Positions 40,355 to 51,109 of a stretch of DNA of 64,000 nucleotides are shown piece after piece. Source of the stretch: Sva-07 sp963707515. Lineage in GTDB: Bacteria; Actinomycetota; Acidimicrobiia; Acidimicrobiales; Ilumatobacteraceae. Numbering within the stretch: position 1 is the first letter of the stretch; each line of letters opens with the position of its first letter. Position numbers and translations under genes: made by a program. The notes under the pieces are model-generated. The model was not told the DNA's origin, ran no database searches, and saw only the letters and a list, made by a program, of their open reading frames with translations. Location of the stretch: the NCBI GenBank assembly GCA_963707515.1, contig CAVPQI010000001.1, positions 930,001-994,000 of the forward strand, in the 5' to 3' direction.

Positions 40355-43300
40355 TCAGCCGGGGAGGTTGCCGTTGACCGGCGCTCCCGCCCAGAGATCG
40401 TCGACCTGCAGGGTGGGCGCCGATCCGGTCCATGATCCCGAAGTGTAGAGGAGCACACCCAGCCCCCCAGCACCTTGCAGGACACCGGGGCTGTTGTCGG
40501 TGGTGGTGAGCGTCCAGCCCGTGGGCTCCGGCTGACCCGCCAGCCACACCTTGGTGCGCAACAACACGGACCCCGACCCGGTGATCTGGAAACGCACGTT
40601 CACCTCGGTGTTCGCCGTCGCCGGGATGCCCGGCAGGTTGACCCAGGTGAGGACGGTCTCGCTGTTGCCCACGTACTTGGTCAGATGGGCCGACATCTGG
40701 CCGTTCTGCTGATAGCGCAGCATCACGCGATAGTCGTTGCCCGCCGAGACGCGTCGGCCGAGCAGCGAGGCGTAGGCGCCGCCGCCCGTCGGGTTGGCGT
40801 CGAGCGACAGACTCACGGCGGCATCGACGTCGGCAACCTGCACACCCACGAGGTACCCCGCTCGAGTGACGCCCGGGCCGGCCGTGATCCGACCGACGCC
40901 GTTGGCGACCGCATAGCTGCTCGCCGCACCCTGCAACGTCCACGCCCCGCCGACGGTGGCGCCTCCCAACCCGTTGGCGACGACCGCGCTCGAACTGGTC
41001 GGCAGCCACTGCCGCGGATCCGGATCCGGATCGGGATCCGGATCGGGATCCGGATCCGGCACTCCCCCGATCGGGGCGACGGACAGGTTGTCGACGCTGA
41101 GGACCGGGATGCTTCCCGCGGTCGACGAGCCCGACACGTAGTACACCAAACCGAACCCGCCGGGCGCCTGGAGTGCGGCCGGGGTGTTGTCGGTGGCGGT
41201 CAGCGTCCAGTTCGCCGGCTCCGAAGTTCCGACTCGCCAGACCTTGGCGCTCGACGTGGTCGGCGAGTTCCCCGACAGGGTGAACCGCACCCGCAGGACG
41301 TCGCTCGGCACCACGTTGAGGCCGGCCACCGTGGTGGAGGCCAGGATCGTCTCGGTCCCGTTGAGGTTCCTCGTCAGGATGAGCATCACCGTGCCATTCG
41401 ACATGTGGCGGACCTTGGCGGAGTAGTCCGACGTCGGACCGACCCGGCGTCCGACGAGCGTGACATAGGCACCGCCACCGGTCGCCGCCGTGCTGAGTGA
41501 GACGTCGGCGACAGCGTCGAAGTCGGCTGCCTGGACGCCCAGGTAACCCGCTCGTGTCCCGCCCGCAACGTTGATGAGGCGTGCGACACCGTTGGAGACG
41601 GAGAAGTTGGCGACTGCACCTTGCAGGGTCCAGGCGCCACCGATGTCGGCGCTCCCGAGTCCGTTGCTGACGGTGCGACCGAATGCATCGGCAGCAATGA
41701 GCTGCGCGGCCGGCGGTGCCGTGACGGTCACGTTGGCAGTGGCCGAATCGGTGGCGACACCGTCCGAGACCGTCAGCGTGATCGTGTAGGACCCAGCGGT
41801 CGCGTAGGTGTGCGTCGCCGTGGCTCCGCCGGTCTCGGGCGTCCCGTCACCGAAGTTCCACGTGTAGGTCAACGTGTCACCGTCGGCATCGGTGGACCCT
41901 GCCCCCGACACGGACACCGCCAGGTTCGACTGCGACGTCACGTCGATGGCCGCCACCGGAGCCTGATTCGGCGGCGGCGCAGCCTCGACGGTCACGTTCG
42001 CCGTGGCGGTTGCCGTGTTGACCCCGTCGGAGACGGTCAGCGTGATCGTGTACGTCCCCGCCGCCGCGTAGGTGTGGGCGGACGTCTGACCGCTCGTCGC
42101 CGGCGAACCGTCGCCGAAGTTCCACGAGTACGTCAACGGCTGATTCTCAGGATCGGTCGAGTCTGCGCCCGAGACCGACACCGCGAGATCGACCTTCGAC
42201 GTCACGTCGATCTCTGCCACGGGTGGCAGGTTCGGCGGCGGTGTCTCGGCGACGGTGACGACCGCGGTCGCGGTTCCCTCGGCGCCGTCGTCGTCGGTGA
42301 CCGTCAGGGTGATCGTGTACGTCCCTGCTTGCGCATACGTGTGCGTTGCCGTGGCGCCGGACGACGGAGGCGTTGCGTCACCCCAGTTCCACGAGTAGCC
42401 GGACAACGGGCCCCCGTCGGCGTCGGTCGAGCCGGTGCCAGACACCGACACCACGAGGTCGGCTTGCGAGACGACCTCGATGTCGGCGACCGGTGGCTGG
42501 TTCGCAGCGATCGTCACCGAACGTGTCAGCGTCGTCGAGCTGGCGCCCTCGTCGTCGACCACGTAGAGGGTGACGTCGTAGTCGCCCGGCGTCGAGTAGG
42601 TGTGCGTCTGCGTCGACGCGCCGTCCTGCACCGGGGATCCGTCACCGAAGTCCCAGAACCAGTCGGTGACCGTCCCGTCGGCGTCGGTCGACGCCGCGGC
42701 GTCGACGGTGATGACCTCACCGACGACCGAGCTCACCGAGAAGTCCGCCGTGGGCGCCGTGTTCGGCGCGATCGTCACCGTGGTCGAGACGGGCTCGGAC
42801 GACACGCCGTCGTCGTCGACGACGTGCAACGTCACGGTGAAATCACCGCCCGCCGGGGGGAACCGGTGGGTGTCGACCTCGGTGCCGTCCTCGACGGGCG
42901 ATCCGTCGCCCCACGTCCAGAACCACTCGCTGACCTCGCCGTCCGGGTCGTCGGACCCGGCGGCGTCGACGGTCAGCGTGCGACCGACGACCGAGACAGT
43001 GAACGCTGCCACGGGAGGCTGGTTCGGGGTTCGGTCACGGTGACGTTGGCCGTTGCCGTTGCCGTGCCCCCACGGTCATCGGTGACGGTCAACGTGATCG
43101 TCTTGGCGCCAGCCGTGGCGTACGTGTGCGTCGCCGTGCTGGTCGTGATCGGGGCGCTCCCGTCGCCGAAGTCCCAGGAGTACGTCAGGGGACCACCGTC
43201 GGGGTCCGCAGACGTCTCGCCGGACACCGAGACGGTCAGATCGGTCACCTGCGGCTCGCCGATCGCCGCGGTCGGCGGCGTGTTGGGGACCTCGTTGCCG

Positions 43301-46300
43301 GAGCCCAGCAGATAGTGCTCGGCAACCGTGGTCGGCGCCAGCGCCGTCGAATAGATGGCGACCTCGTCGATCGAACCGCGGAACGACGCGCCGGTCACCG
43401 CACCGTTGCCGACGGCCCAGACGGGGTCGACCCCCACTCGCCAGTAGCCGGTGTACTGCCGAGCCGTTGTCGCCGCGTGCTCGCCGACGAGCTGACCGTC
43501 GATGAAGAGCCGGAGGCCGTCGGCACCCTGCGTTGCCACCACGTGGTGCCAGAGGCCGTCGTTGTACGGGTTCGTCGACGTGATCCGGTTCTGGAACGCG
43601 GTCTGGGTCTGATTGCTGTTGGTCGCGTTCGCTGCGCTCGTGCCGAACACGACACGGCCGTCAGCCTGCAGGTAGAGATGGCGGTCGTACGTGGACGGCG
43701 CCGACGTCGTCGAGCTGTTACCGAAGCCGACGAGCTTGCCGGCGGTGGTCGAGGTGGTCTGGAACCACGTCTCGATCGAGTACGTCTGGAGGGCCTGTTG
43801 GGCCGTCCCCGTCATCCGCACCTGACCGTTGGTGCCGAAGTTGACGGCCGTGTCGGGCGAGTCGATGAGCGCGCCCGGCGCCGGACGGGTGTAGGTGCCC
43901 GAGTAGGTGCCGTTACGGCCGGAGCTCGGGGTGGCGTTCAACGCCGTGGTACCGGTGGTCTCGTTGAGCGGCCAGTAGAGGTACGGGTTCGCAGCGCGAA
44001 CCGCCGAGTGGTACGACGGTGCGCCGAGCTCGAAGCCGGAGGCCGCGTAGTGTGCGGCGACCCGGTCGGCCGGGAGCGCTCGCGGGTACAGCGCGACGTC
44101 GTCGATGAGCCCGTCGAAGTATCGGGCGTCGGTCGTCGTTCCCGTGCTCGGGAACCCGTTGAGCGCCCCGCCGCCGATGCGCCAGTACCCGAAGTATCCG
44201 GTGCGAGCCGAGGTCGCGTCCGCTCGGGAAGCGACGAGTTGCCCGTCGACGTACAAGTTGAGGCCGTCGGCGCCGACCGTGCCCACGACATGGTGCCACT
44301 CGTGGTCTCGGTAGTCCTGCGCACCCATCGCCGTGACCGCCGTCGTGGGATTGACCCCGAAGTGGATCCGTCCCTGCGAGTCCATGTAGAGCACGCGGTC
44401 GTGTTGGCTCGTGGAGCCCGCACCCGCCGTGCCGTTGTTGTTGAATCCGGCGATCAGGCCACCGTTGGCGGTGGGCGACGCCTGGACCCAGGCCTCCACG
44501 CTGAGCGTCTGCATCGGCTGTTCGAACGTCTGGGTGACTGCAGCGGCATTGTTGGTGCCCGCGAAGCGGACGGCGGCGCCGTCACCTGCGATCGGTCCCG
44601 GCACGCCGGTCGTCAGCCCGGTGGCGGGCAGGAGCAGCGTGCGTGATCCGACGAGGTCGGTTGCCGTCGTTCCGCCGGCGGAGTCGTCGAGGCGCCAGAA
44701 CGAGTCCGGTTCGCTCGCCAACACGGCTTCGAGGTAGTCGCTCGACACTGCGGTCGTCGACACCTGCACCGGCGTCCACGAGGAATTGGCGAAGTCGCCG
44801 TACCCGTCGGTGACCTGAACGCGGTACTCGTAGTTCGCTCCCGGGGTGGCGTCGTCGGTCCACGTCATGGCCGGCAGCGCCCAGAACGGCGCCGTGGCCG
44901 ACCGCGTGTGGCGCAGCGTCCCTTGCGTGGTCTGACCGGCGTTGCGACGGTAGACGCGGTACTCGAGCGTTGCGTTGTCGCGGTCCGTGTTGGCGTTCCA
45001 CGTGATCGTCGCCTTGCCGGCCTCGAGCGAGCGCACCTTGATCGGATAGGAGGCGTTGAAGAGCTGCGGTCCCTGAGCGTTCGACGCGAACGCACGCTTC
45101 TGGAACCGCACGAGACCCTGTTGGGCCACACCGTTCACATTGGTGAACTCGCCCGCCATCAGGATGTAGCGGTCGTTGCCCGTGACGTGCCACGGCCCCT
45201 GGAACATGCCGGTGTAGGTGCCGGCGTTGATGGTCGGGAAGAAGTTCAACAGTTCCGGCCTCGGCAAGCCACCGAAGTTGGTGTACCCGAGCCGGTCGGT
45301 GCCCACGGTCCCCGCAGGCTGCTTGGAGAAGGCGACACCGCGGCGATAGATCCAGGTGCTGTCATCCGGCGTCTGCTGGCCGTAGCCGCCCATGTTGCCG
45401 CAGTAGTGGGCGTGACCGACGCTGTAGACGACGTCACCCGACGGGTGGACCGCGTAGGTGTCCCCGTGGCAGTCGTTGACCCAACGCAGCGCACCGGCAC
45501 CCCATTCGGCGGCGAACACCCCTTCCAACGTGCCGGCGTTGCGACCGAACGTGTAGCCGGAGCCGTACAGGAGGTCACCATCGGTCTCGAGCGACATGAT
45601 GGCGCCGTCGGGGCCGCCGTTGCGCACGTACTGCGTCGAAGCGAACGGCATGATCTCGCCGGTGGACGTGCTGAGCACGGCGAAGCCGCGGCCGAAGTTC
45701 GACACGCCGTTGACCGTCTCGAACGGACCACCGATGGCGAGCTGCGAGCCGTCGGGGGACGCGGCGATCGCGAACACCTCACGATCAGGCACCGACGGTG
45801 CCCAGCTCAAGAGCGCGCCCGTGGTCGCGTTCAACGCCGCGAGACGCCCGCGCTGGCCGCCGACGGCGCCGAAGTTCCCGCCGAGGTAGAGCGTGTTGCC
45901 CGCCAGGTCGATGTCGTGGACGTGGTAGTCGACACCGGGGAACCCCGCGACGAGCGTGTTGGTGGCCGTGTTGACCACGGCCAGACGATTGCGGGTCTGG
46001 CCACCGAAGCTGGTGAAGTCACCGCCGACGTAGATGCGTGACCCGTCCGTGGACGCCTTGATCACCGCGCACCTGCTGGTTGGCCGGCAGGTTGATGTCG
46101 GCACGGAGTTGGCCGGTCGTGAGGTCGTACGCCAAGAAGTTGCTGCGGGCGACGTTGTTCTGATTCGCCGACGAACCAGCGGGGCGCGCCGTCGTGAACG
46201 AGCCACCACGTAGACGGTGTTGCCGACGATCGCCTGGGTCCACACCACACCGTTGATCTGGACCGTGGGCAACGCGTCCGCCGACACGGTCTCCGGGTGG

Positions 46301-46530
46301 ACGAACGGCGCTGGGGCCGGCCACCCCTGGAACGCCTGGGCCGATCCCTCGAACGCGAGTGCTCCGGTCATCGTGACGGCGAGCGCCGCCGTCAACACCC
46401 ACGCCCGCAACATCCACGCCCGCAACACCCACGCCCGTCGCCAGCGGTTCCCGCGAACGGGCCGCCGCCCGGTCGCCTCGTTGCCCGCCAACTGCTGCTC
46501 AGGAGCACCCGCCCCCGTGATCCACGCCAT
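40355..46530 (-). CDS. Very large secreted LamG/PKD multidomain protein (several frameshifts)
   Basis: Joined length is about 2060 residues. Start taken at the ATG at 46530; an Arg/Trp-rich signal peptide includes three tandem RAW(V/M)L units. Domains in order: a beta-propeller-like region with repeats such as GSRIYVGGDFTSFGGQTRNRL, a fibronectin III-like segment, two LamG/concanavalin-like domains (DSFWRLDDSAGGTTATD and LYWPLNETTGTTALN), six PKD domains (YSWNFGDGSP repeats) and two copies of a C-terminal domain starting GLGSADIGGAWTLQG, joined by a DPDPDP linker. Frames break near 46200 and 46080 (a compensating pair), near 43025 (EPPNQPPVAAFTV is restored by one C) and as another pair around 41000. 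It probably binds polysaccharide at the cell surface. Confidence 0.85.
46394..46438 (-). repeat. Three 15-bp tandem repeats in a signal-peptide coding region
   Basis: Three consecutive 15-bp units of the form AACAyCCACGCCCGy on the plus strand. On the coding (minus) strand they encode the repeated RAWVL / RAWML / RAWVL at the signal peptide of the PKD protein. Copy-number change here would keep the frame but alter the length of the export signal. Confidence 0.85.
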
Positions 46531-46713
46531 CTCCACGTCCGCCCTGGCCTTTCGATGGACACCCCGCCGACCGGGATGTTCCTGATGCGACGCTAATCCG
46601 GCCACCACGCTGTGTCACCAGGTTTCTGATGAGGGTTCGGCAATATCCTCGGTGACGTGGCACAACGCGAGATGTGTCGACCGCTGAGAGTGATAATTCT
46701 CTCGACCTCTACG

Positions 46714-46743
46714 TGGAGTCGAGGGTTGTGGAGTCGAGGGTTG
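46714..46743. repeat. Two 15-bp tandem repeats upstream of the 46828 gene
   Basis: TGGAGTCGAGGGTTG is repeated exactly twice in the 297-bp divergent region between the PKD protein gene and the small membrane protein gene. The region is otherwise without a recognisable gene and should hold both promoters. The repeat could be an activator or repressor site; that is only inferred from its position. Confidence 0.6.
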
Positions 46744-46827
46744 CTGCGACGCATCGGCGGTGCGCCGCGGCGTACACTCGCATCAGCTCCTGCTGTCGGC
46801 GGGGGCACATGGCGGAAGGATCACCGG

Positions 46828-47528
46828 ATGACGAATCACCGGATCGACAAGCGGGCGCTCTCCGGCGGGACGCGGAACTCACGACGCAGCCGAACTCTGG
46901 TCGCGACGATCCTCGTCGGCCTCGCGCTCGGCGGGCTGTGGTGGCAGCGACGACGACGACGCAACACCGCCGTCGATCGGGTGGGCCATCGGTCTCATCG
47001 GGACCGGAGCGCACGGACCCCGACGGCACGCGGGCGCCGACGAGTGACGCTGCGACCACGGTCCCGGCGACCGGTCCGACGACTCCGGCATCGACCATCC
47101 ACGAGGTTCCGGTCGACTCGTTGGAGGTGTTGCCACCGATCGACTTCGACGAAGCCGGAGATTTCGGCACCGGGGTCACGGCCGAGATCATCGGGCTCGA
47201 AGCCGTGGACGGCGAGGCGCGTCTTCCCGGTGAGATCGCTGGGCCCGCCTCGCGCGTCGAGGTACGCCTGGTGAACGACTCGGGCGAGACGATCGACCTC
47301 TCCGGTGCGCGGATCGAGATCACCTACGGCCCCGACCGCACCCCCGGCATCACGCTCGGGCAACCCGACATCGTCGAGTTCCCCGCATCGCTCGAGCCGG
47401 GCGGTCGGGCCGATGCAGCCAGCGTCTTCGTCGTGCCGGCCGATCAGCGCGAGAACGTGCAGGTCGCCGTGTGGTACACGGTCGACGCCCCGATCGTCGT
47501 GTTCGAGGGATCAGCCCCGACGCCGTGA
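46828..47528 (+). CDS. Single-pass membrane protein of unknown function (one frameshift)
   Basis: The ATG at 46828 has GGAAGGA upstream. A basic N-terminus (TNHRIDKRALSGGTRNSRRSR) leads into one membrane helix (TLVATILVGLALGGLWW). About 46960 the frame changes; the rest is a Thr/Pro linker (AATTVPATGPTTPASTIHE) and a beta-rich domain with VTAEIIGLEAVDGEARLPGEIAGPASRVEVRLVNDSGETIDLSGARIEITYG. The last domain resembles FxLYD or Ig-like modules seen in actinobacterial membrane-anchored proteins. No catalytic motif is visible. The last 18 bp overlap the 3' end of the convergent Wzz-Wzc gene, an unusually tight arrangement. Confidence 0.72.
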
Positions 47529-49184
47529 CGCCCGCTGGTCGGCCGCCTTGCGCGGCGGCCTGTCCCGACTCGGAGCGTTCCGGCTGGAAGCGTTCTGCGC
47601 CGGACGGTTCGTCGAATCCGGCTTGCCGTTCGAGGTCTTGGCGGCCGAGGACGTGGCGCCCGAAGATGTGGCAGCAGGGGTCTTGGCGGCAGGGGTCTTG
47701 GCGGCCGGGGTCTTGGCGGCCGGGGTCTTGCCAGCCGGGGTGTTGCCAGCCGGGGTGTTGGCGGCCGACGTGTTGGACGCCGTCGACGAGGGACGAGGGT
47801 CGGGTGCGACCGCCTCGGCCTCGACCGGGTTGCGGGCCGGCTCGTCGTGATACTTGGTGACGAGGACCGCTCCCGGGCCCTTCGTCGGCAGGCGGGTGAG
47901 CACGACGCCGAGTGCCCGGGTACCGCCGGAGGTGAGGTTGTCGAGCGCTTGGGTCACCTGCCGACGCGTGACCGTCTGCCTGCCCAGGTTGCCCACCACC
48001 ACGATCGCCCCGCCGCAGTACTGGGCGAGGATCACGGCGTCGGTCACGGCAAGCAGCGGCGGGGCATCGACGACGACGTAGTCGTAGCGCTCCTGCAAGA
48101 ACTCGAGCAGCGACTCGGTCGCTTCGTTGCTGAGCAGCTCCGACGGGTTCGGCGGGAGATGTCCCGACGGAAGAATGTCGACACCCGTGTCGCTCCAGAA
48201 CTGGACCACCTCGTCGAACTTCGCTGCACCCACGATGATCGACGTGAGCCCGGCTTCGTGCTCGACGTGCATCGCCGGGCTGATCCCCGGATGCCGCAGG
48301 TCTGCCTCGACGAGACAGACCGATTGCCCGGTCCGGGCGATGGTCAGTGCCAGGTTCAGCGCCGTCACCGACTTGCCCTCACCAGGGAGTGCGGACGTGA
48401 TCACCATCGCCCTGGGGTGGTCGGATATCCCCAGATACTGAAGATTCGTGCGCAGCTGCCGGAACGCCTCGGCGCGGGTGCCACTCGTGCCCACGATCAA
48501 CGACTCGTTGCGCTCCTTCTCGGGGATCTTGCCGACGACCGGAACGTCGGTGATGGCTGCGAGATCGCCTTCGGTCCGAACGTGGTCGTCGAGCACCTCG
48601 CGGATCACCGCGATCGCGAAGCCGGCCGCCAAGCCGAGCATCAGCGACATCATCACGATGAGTCGCTTGTTGGGCGATACCGGCTCGCTCGGCGGCGTCG
48701 CCGGCTCGACGATGGTGATCCGCACCGCTTCGTTGGCCTCACCGCTGATCGACTCGAGCTCCGGCGCAACGCGCTCGAAGCTCAACGCCACCGCATTGGC
48801 GATGTCGGCCGCCTGCTCCGCCGAGCCGTCGCTGGCAGTCACGTGCAAGAGCACGGTCTCCAACGGCGCCGACGCCGACACCTGACCCGCCAGTGCCTGC
48901 GGCGTCGTGTCGAGGCCGAGTTCCTCGATCACCGGTTCCAGCACCACCGAGCTGTCCACGATCATCGCGTAGGTCTTGACCCGATTCTCGTAGAACCGCG
49001 AGCCCTGGAGCGCTTCGTCGGCACCTGGACGCGAACCCGGAGCGACGAACAGCTCGGCCGTCGCCGTGTACGTCGGCGGAGTGAACGCGATCAACGCGAT
49101 GCCGAGCAGCACGAATGCCGCGACCGCGACCGCGACGGTCCGCCAGCGCCGTCTCAGCGTGTTCAAGTAGTCTTGAAGCTGCAC
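47511..49184 (-). CDS. Wzz-Wzc polysaccharide co-polymerase tyrosine autokinase with Lys/Ala/Pro repeat tail
   Basis: An intact 557-residue protein. N-terminal Wzz part: first helix near 15-34, a periplasm-side domain, second helix near 175-194 after the PNKR phrase. BY-kinase domain: Walker A ALPGEGKS (265-272), Walker A' CLVEADLRHPG, Walker B YDYVVVDAPPLL. The tail is odd. Instead of the usual tyrosine cluster it has about 110 residues of low-complexity text with repeated KTPAA and NTPAG units and an Arg-rich end, encoded by 15-bp tandem repeats. The only tail tyrosine near the domain is in TKYHDEP. It overlaps the LMW-PTP gene by 22 bp upstream, forming the classic kinase-phosphatase pair that controls EPS chain length. 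Confidence 0.92.
   Translation of the reverse strand: MQLQDYLNTLRRRWRTVAVAVAAFVLLGIALIAFTPPTYTATAELFVAPGSRPGADEALQGSRFYENRVKTYAMIVDSSVVLEPVIEELGLDTTPQALAGQVSASAPLETVLLHVTASDGSAEQAADIANAVALSFERVAPELESISGEANEAVRITIVEPATPPSEPVSPNKRLIVMMSLMLGLAAGFAIAVIREVLDDHVRTEGDLAAITDVPVVGKIPEKERNESLIVGTSGTRAEAFRQLRTNLQYLGISDHPRAMVITSALPGEGKSVTALNLALTIARTGQSVCLVEADLRHPGISPAMHVEHEAGLTSIIVGAAKFDEVVQFWSDTGVDILPSGHLPPNPSELLSNEATESLLEFLQERYDYVVVDAPPLLAVTDAVILAQYCGGAIVVVGNLGRQTVTRRQVTQALDNLTSGGTRALGVVLTRLPTKGPGAVLVTKYHDEPARNPVEAEAVAPDPRPSSTASNTSAANTPAGNTPAGKTPAAKTPAAKTPAAKTPAATSSGATSSAAKTSNGKPDSTNRPAQNASSRNAPSRDRPPRKAADQRASRRRG
47671..47775 (-). repeat. Seven 15-bp tandem repeats in the kinase tail
   Basis: Seven in-frame 15-bp units, variants of GCGGCCGGGGTCTTG on the plus strand, encode KTPAA, NTPAG and related pentapeptides in the C-terminal tail of the Wzz-Wzc kinase. 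The units are nearly identical, so the tail length is likely to vary between strains. The composition recalls histone H1-like basic tails. Confidence 0.88.
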
Positions 49185-49864
49185 GTTTCCTCGTTGTGAA
49201 GGTTCTCGGGGTGACCCCGGCAGGTACTCGCCGCGTCCCCCGATCCGACGCCAGCTTCTGCGGCGATGGTAGCAGCGGCACGGGTGACATCGACCGCCAT
49301 CGCCACGAAGGCGTCGGCAGAACGACCGATCGGATCGGCGAGATCGTCATCGCCGGTCGAGCCCACTCGTGCCCGCCTCGCCCGGTCGATCGCCTGCGCA
49401 ACACCCGTGCCACCGCTGACACCGCTCACACCGGGGTCACCGCTGACACCAGGGTGACCCGTCGCGTGCGTCGAAGCCAGCAGGCGGGCGAACTGCTTGA
49501 GGGCGAACGTGCGGTTGACCGCTGCCGGGCGGAGCGCCACGACCGCCGAGCGGTGCGTCGCATCCGCAGTCAGGACGAGGTCGGCCTCGTCGATCATCGC
49601 CGGGCGCAGGTGACGCGAACGGAAGTGGGAGCCGTCGATGCCACGTGCGGCGAGCACCTCGATGGCCAAGGGATGCATCGGAACGCCGTCATCGGCGTCG
49701 ACACCCGCGGACCACACGTCGAAGTCCGCGCCGAGGGCCTCGCCGAGAAGGAACTGCATCACGGGCGAACGGCAATGGTTCGCCGTGCAGACGGCGAGGA
49801 CGGTGTACCTCCCCCCCTCGGCCGCGTGCCCGCTCACCCGATCATTCAACTCGGTCGCTCCCAT
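49163..49864 (-). CDS. wzb: Low-molecular-weight protein tyrosine phosphatase (Wzb-like)
   Basis: A 233-residue phosphatase. The P-loop is VCTANHCRSP with catalytic Cys26 and Arg32 (C-x5-R). The family usually has G at the second loop position and I or T before the second Cys; here they are A and H. The general acid is probably the Asp of ADPIG near the C-terminus. An extra stretch (HPGVSGDPGVSGVSGGTGV), made of short Gly/Val/Ser repeats, is inserted before it and makes the protein longer than the usual 150-180 residues. It dephosphorylates BY-kinases in EPS systems. The gene overlaps the polymerase gene upstream by 23 bp and the kinase gene downstream by 22 bp. Confidence 0.87.
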   Translation of the reverse strand: MGATELNDRVSGHAAEGGRYTVLAVCTANHCRSPVMQFLLGEALGADFDVWSAGVDADDGVPMHPLAIEVLAARGIDGSHFRSRHLRPAMIDEADLVLTADATHRSAVVALRPAAVNRTFALKQFARLLASTHATGHPGVSGDPGVSGVSGGTGVAQAIDRARRARVGSTGDDDLADPIGRSADAFVAMAVDVTRAAATIAAEAGVGSGDAASTCRGHPENLHNEETCSFKTT

Positions 49865-51103
49865 GTCGAGGCTTCACGTTCGCATGCTCCCACCGGCGCG
49901 CCGACGCAGTCGCGCAGGCGAGGGACAAGAGCCAGAAGGTGACGAAGATGGTGGTGCTGTCGACGAGCCCGCTCTCCGTGATGCTCCGCAACAAGAGCGC
50001 CGCCAACATGCCGACGGCGAGCGCGCATCGGACGGGGGACGAGGCGGATGGACCAGATGATCCAACCGATCCAGACGACGATGAGGAGCACGCCGATACG
50101 CCCCGTCTGGACGTAGGCCGACACCCAGCTGCTCGTCGAGCAGCTGCGTCGTCCAATACTGACCACGGACCGCGATCTCCTTCATCGCGATCCCGGAGCC
50201 AGCCCATTGTCGCCACGGATCGTCGGTGTAGGTCAGCGCGGCCGACCAGGCGATCGAACGCGATGCAACGGCGGTGACGTTCTCGCGACCGCCGCGGAAG
50301 AAGATGCGCGTGAGCAGGTCGGTGCCGAGGGCGATGAACAAGAAGCCGGCCGTGGCGACGATGAGCGCGACCAGGCGGCTCGGCGTCGGACGACGAACCG
50401 AGCACAAGATGACGACAGCGCCGAGCACCGCCGCACCGAGGGCGGTGCGCGAACCCGTCGCCCAGGTGATCAACACGAGCACCGCCAGCAGCACGTGATG
50501 GAAGGTTCGAGTCCGCTGATTGACGAAACCCCAGATCAGGCCCAACACGGGGAAGACGCAGAGTGCGGCGAGCTCGTTCGGGTGGACCGCCGGCACGCCA
50601 CCGCGAAGCCGACCGGAGGCCAAGCTCGGCAATCCGGTGACGGCGGCGAGAATCGCCACGATGGCCATCGCCGACAGCCAACAGCGAATCGCCTCCTCGT
50701 AGCCGAACGCACGAACGAACAGGTAACCCACCGTCGCCAGGATGACCACGCGGATGACCAGCACGCCCGACACGACCGTGAGACCGGACACATAGGCGCC
50801 GAACATCGTCGTCGACAAGAAGCCCGCCAGGAGCCAGATCGGCACAGCGGAGACCGCCACCGGTCGGAGCTGCGCGGCCTGCGCGATCAGCACGGCGCCG
50901 AGCGCGACACCACTCAACGCGGCCTTCGCCGCCACGACCGGATCGATGCCGCCGGCGTAGAGCACGCCCGAACGCCATGTCACCGTTGACGCCAGCGTGA
51001 TCAGGGCGATCAACAAACCGTGCCGGTGAGACGGTCCATCGGCACGGGCCGCCAACGCGACACCGGGACCGTGCTGCGTCACCGCCGAGGTCGTGGTGCT
51101 CAC
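49842..51103 (-). CDS. wzy: O-antigen ligase/polymerase (Wzy-like; two frameshifts)
   Basis: A membrane protein with about ten helices, from HGLLIALITLASTVTWRSGVLYAGG onwards. The family motifs are AVHPNELAALCVFPVLGLIWG and LITWATGSRTALGAAVLGA, matching the conserved HPN and GSRTA segments of Wzy_C. After AMKEIAVRGQYWTTQLLDEQLG the frame shifts near 50130 to SAYVQTGRIGVLLIVVWIGWIIWSIRLVP, and again near 50035 to ALAVGMLAALLLRSITESGLVDSTTIFVTFWLLSLACATASARRW, ending at 49842. Joined length is about 420 residues, normal for the family. It polymerises lipid-linked repeat units outside the membrane. It lies in the tightly packed module B operon. Confidence 0.87.
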
Positions 51104-51109
51104 CCCGGC

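Noticed and set aside
41010..41062. GGATCC-rich repeat considered as a regulatory or satellite element
   Set aside because: It encodes the DPDPDP linker of the PKD protein in frame.
41621..43315. Long plus-strand frame opposite the PKD domains
   Set aside because: Arg/Val-rich text without motifs; the PKD signature is on the minus strand.
47847..49199. 450-codon plus-strand frame opposite the Wzz-Wzc kinase
   Set aside because: The minus strand carries Walker motifs and membrane helices; the plus-strand text is Arg/His-rich shadow.
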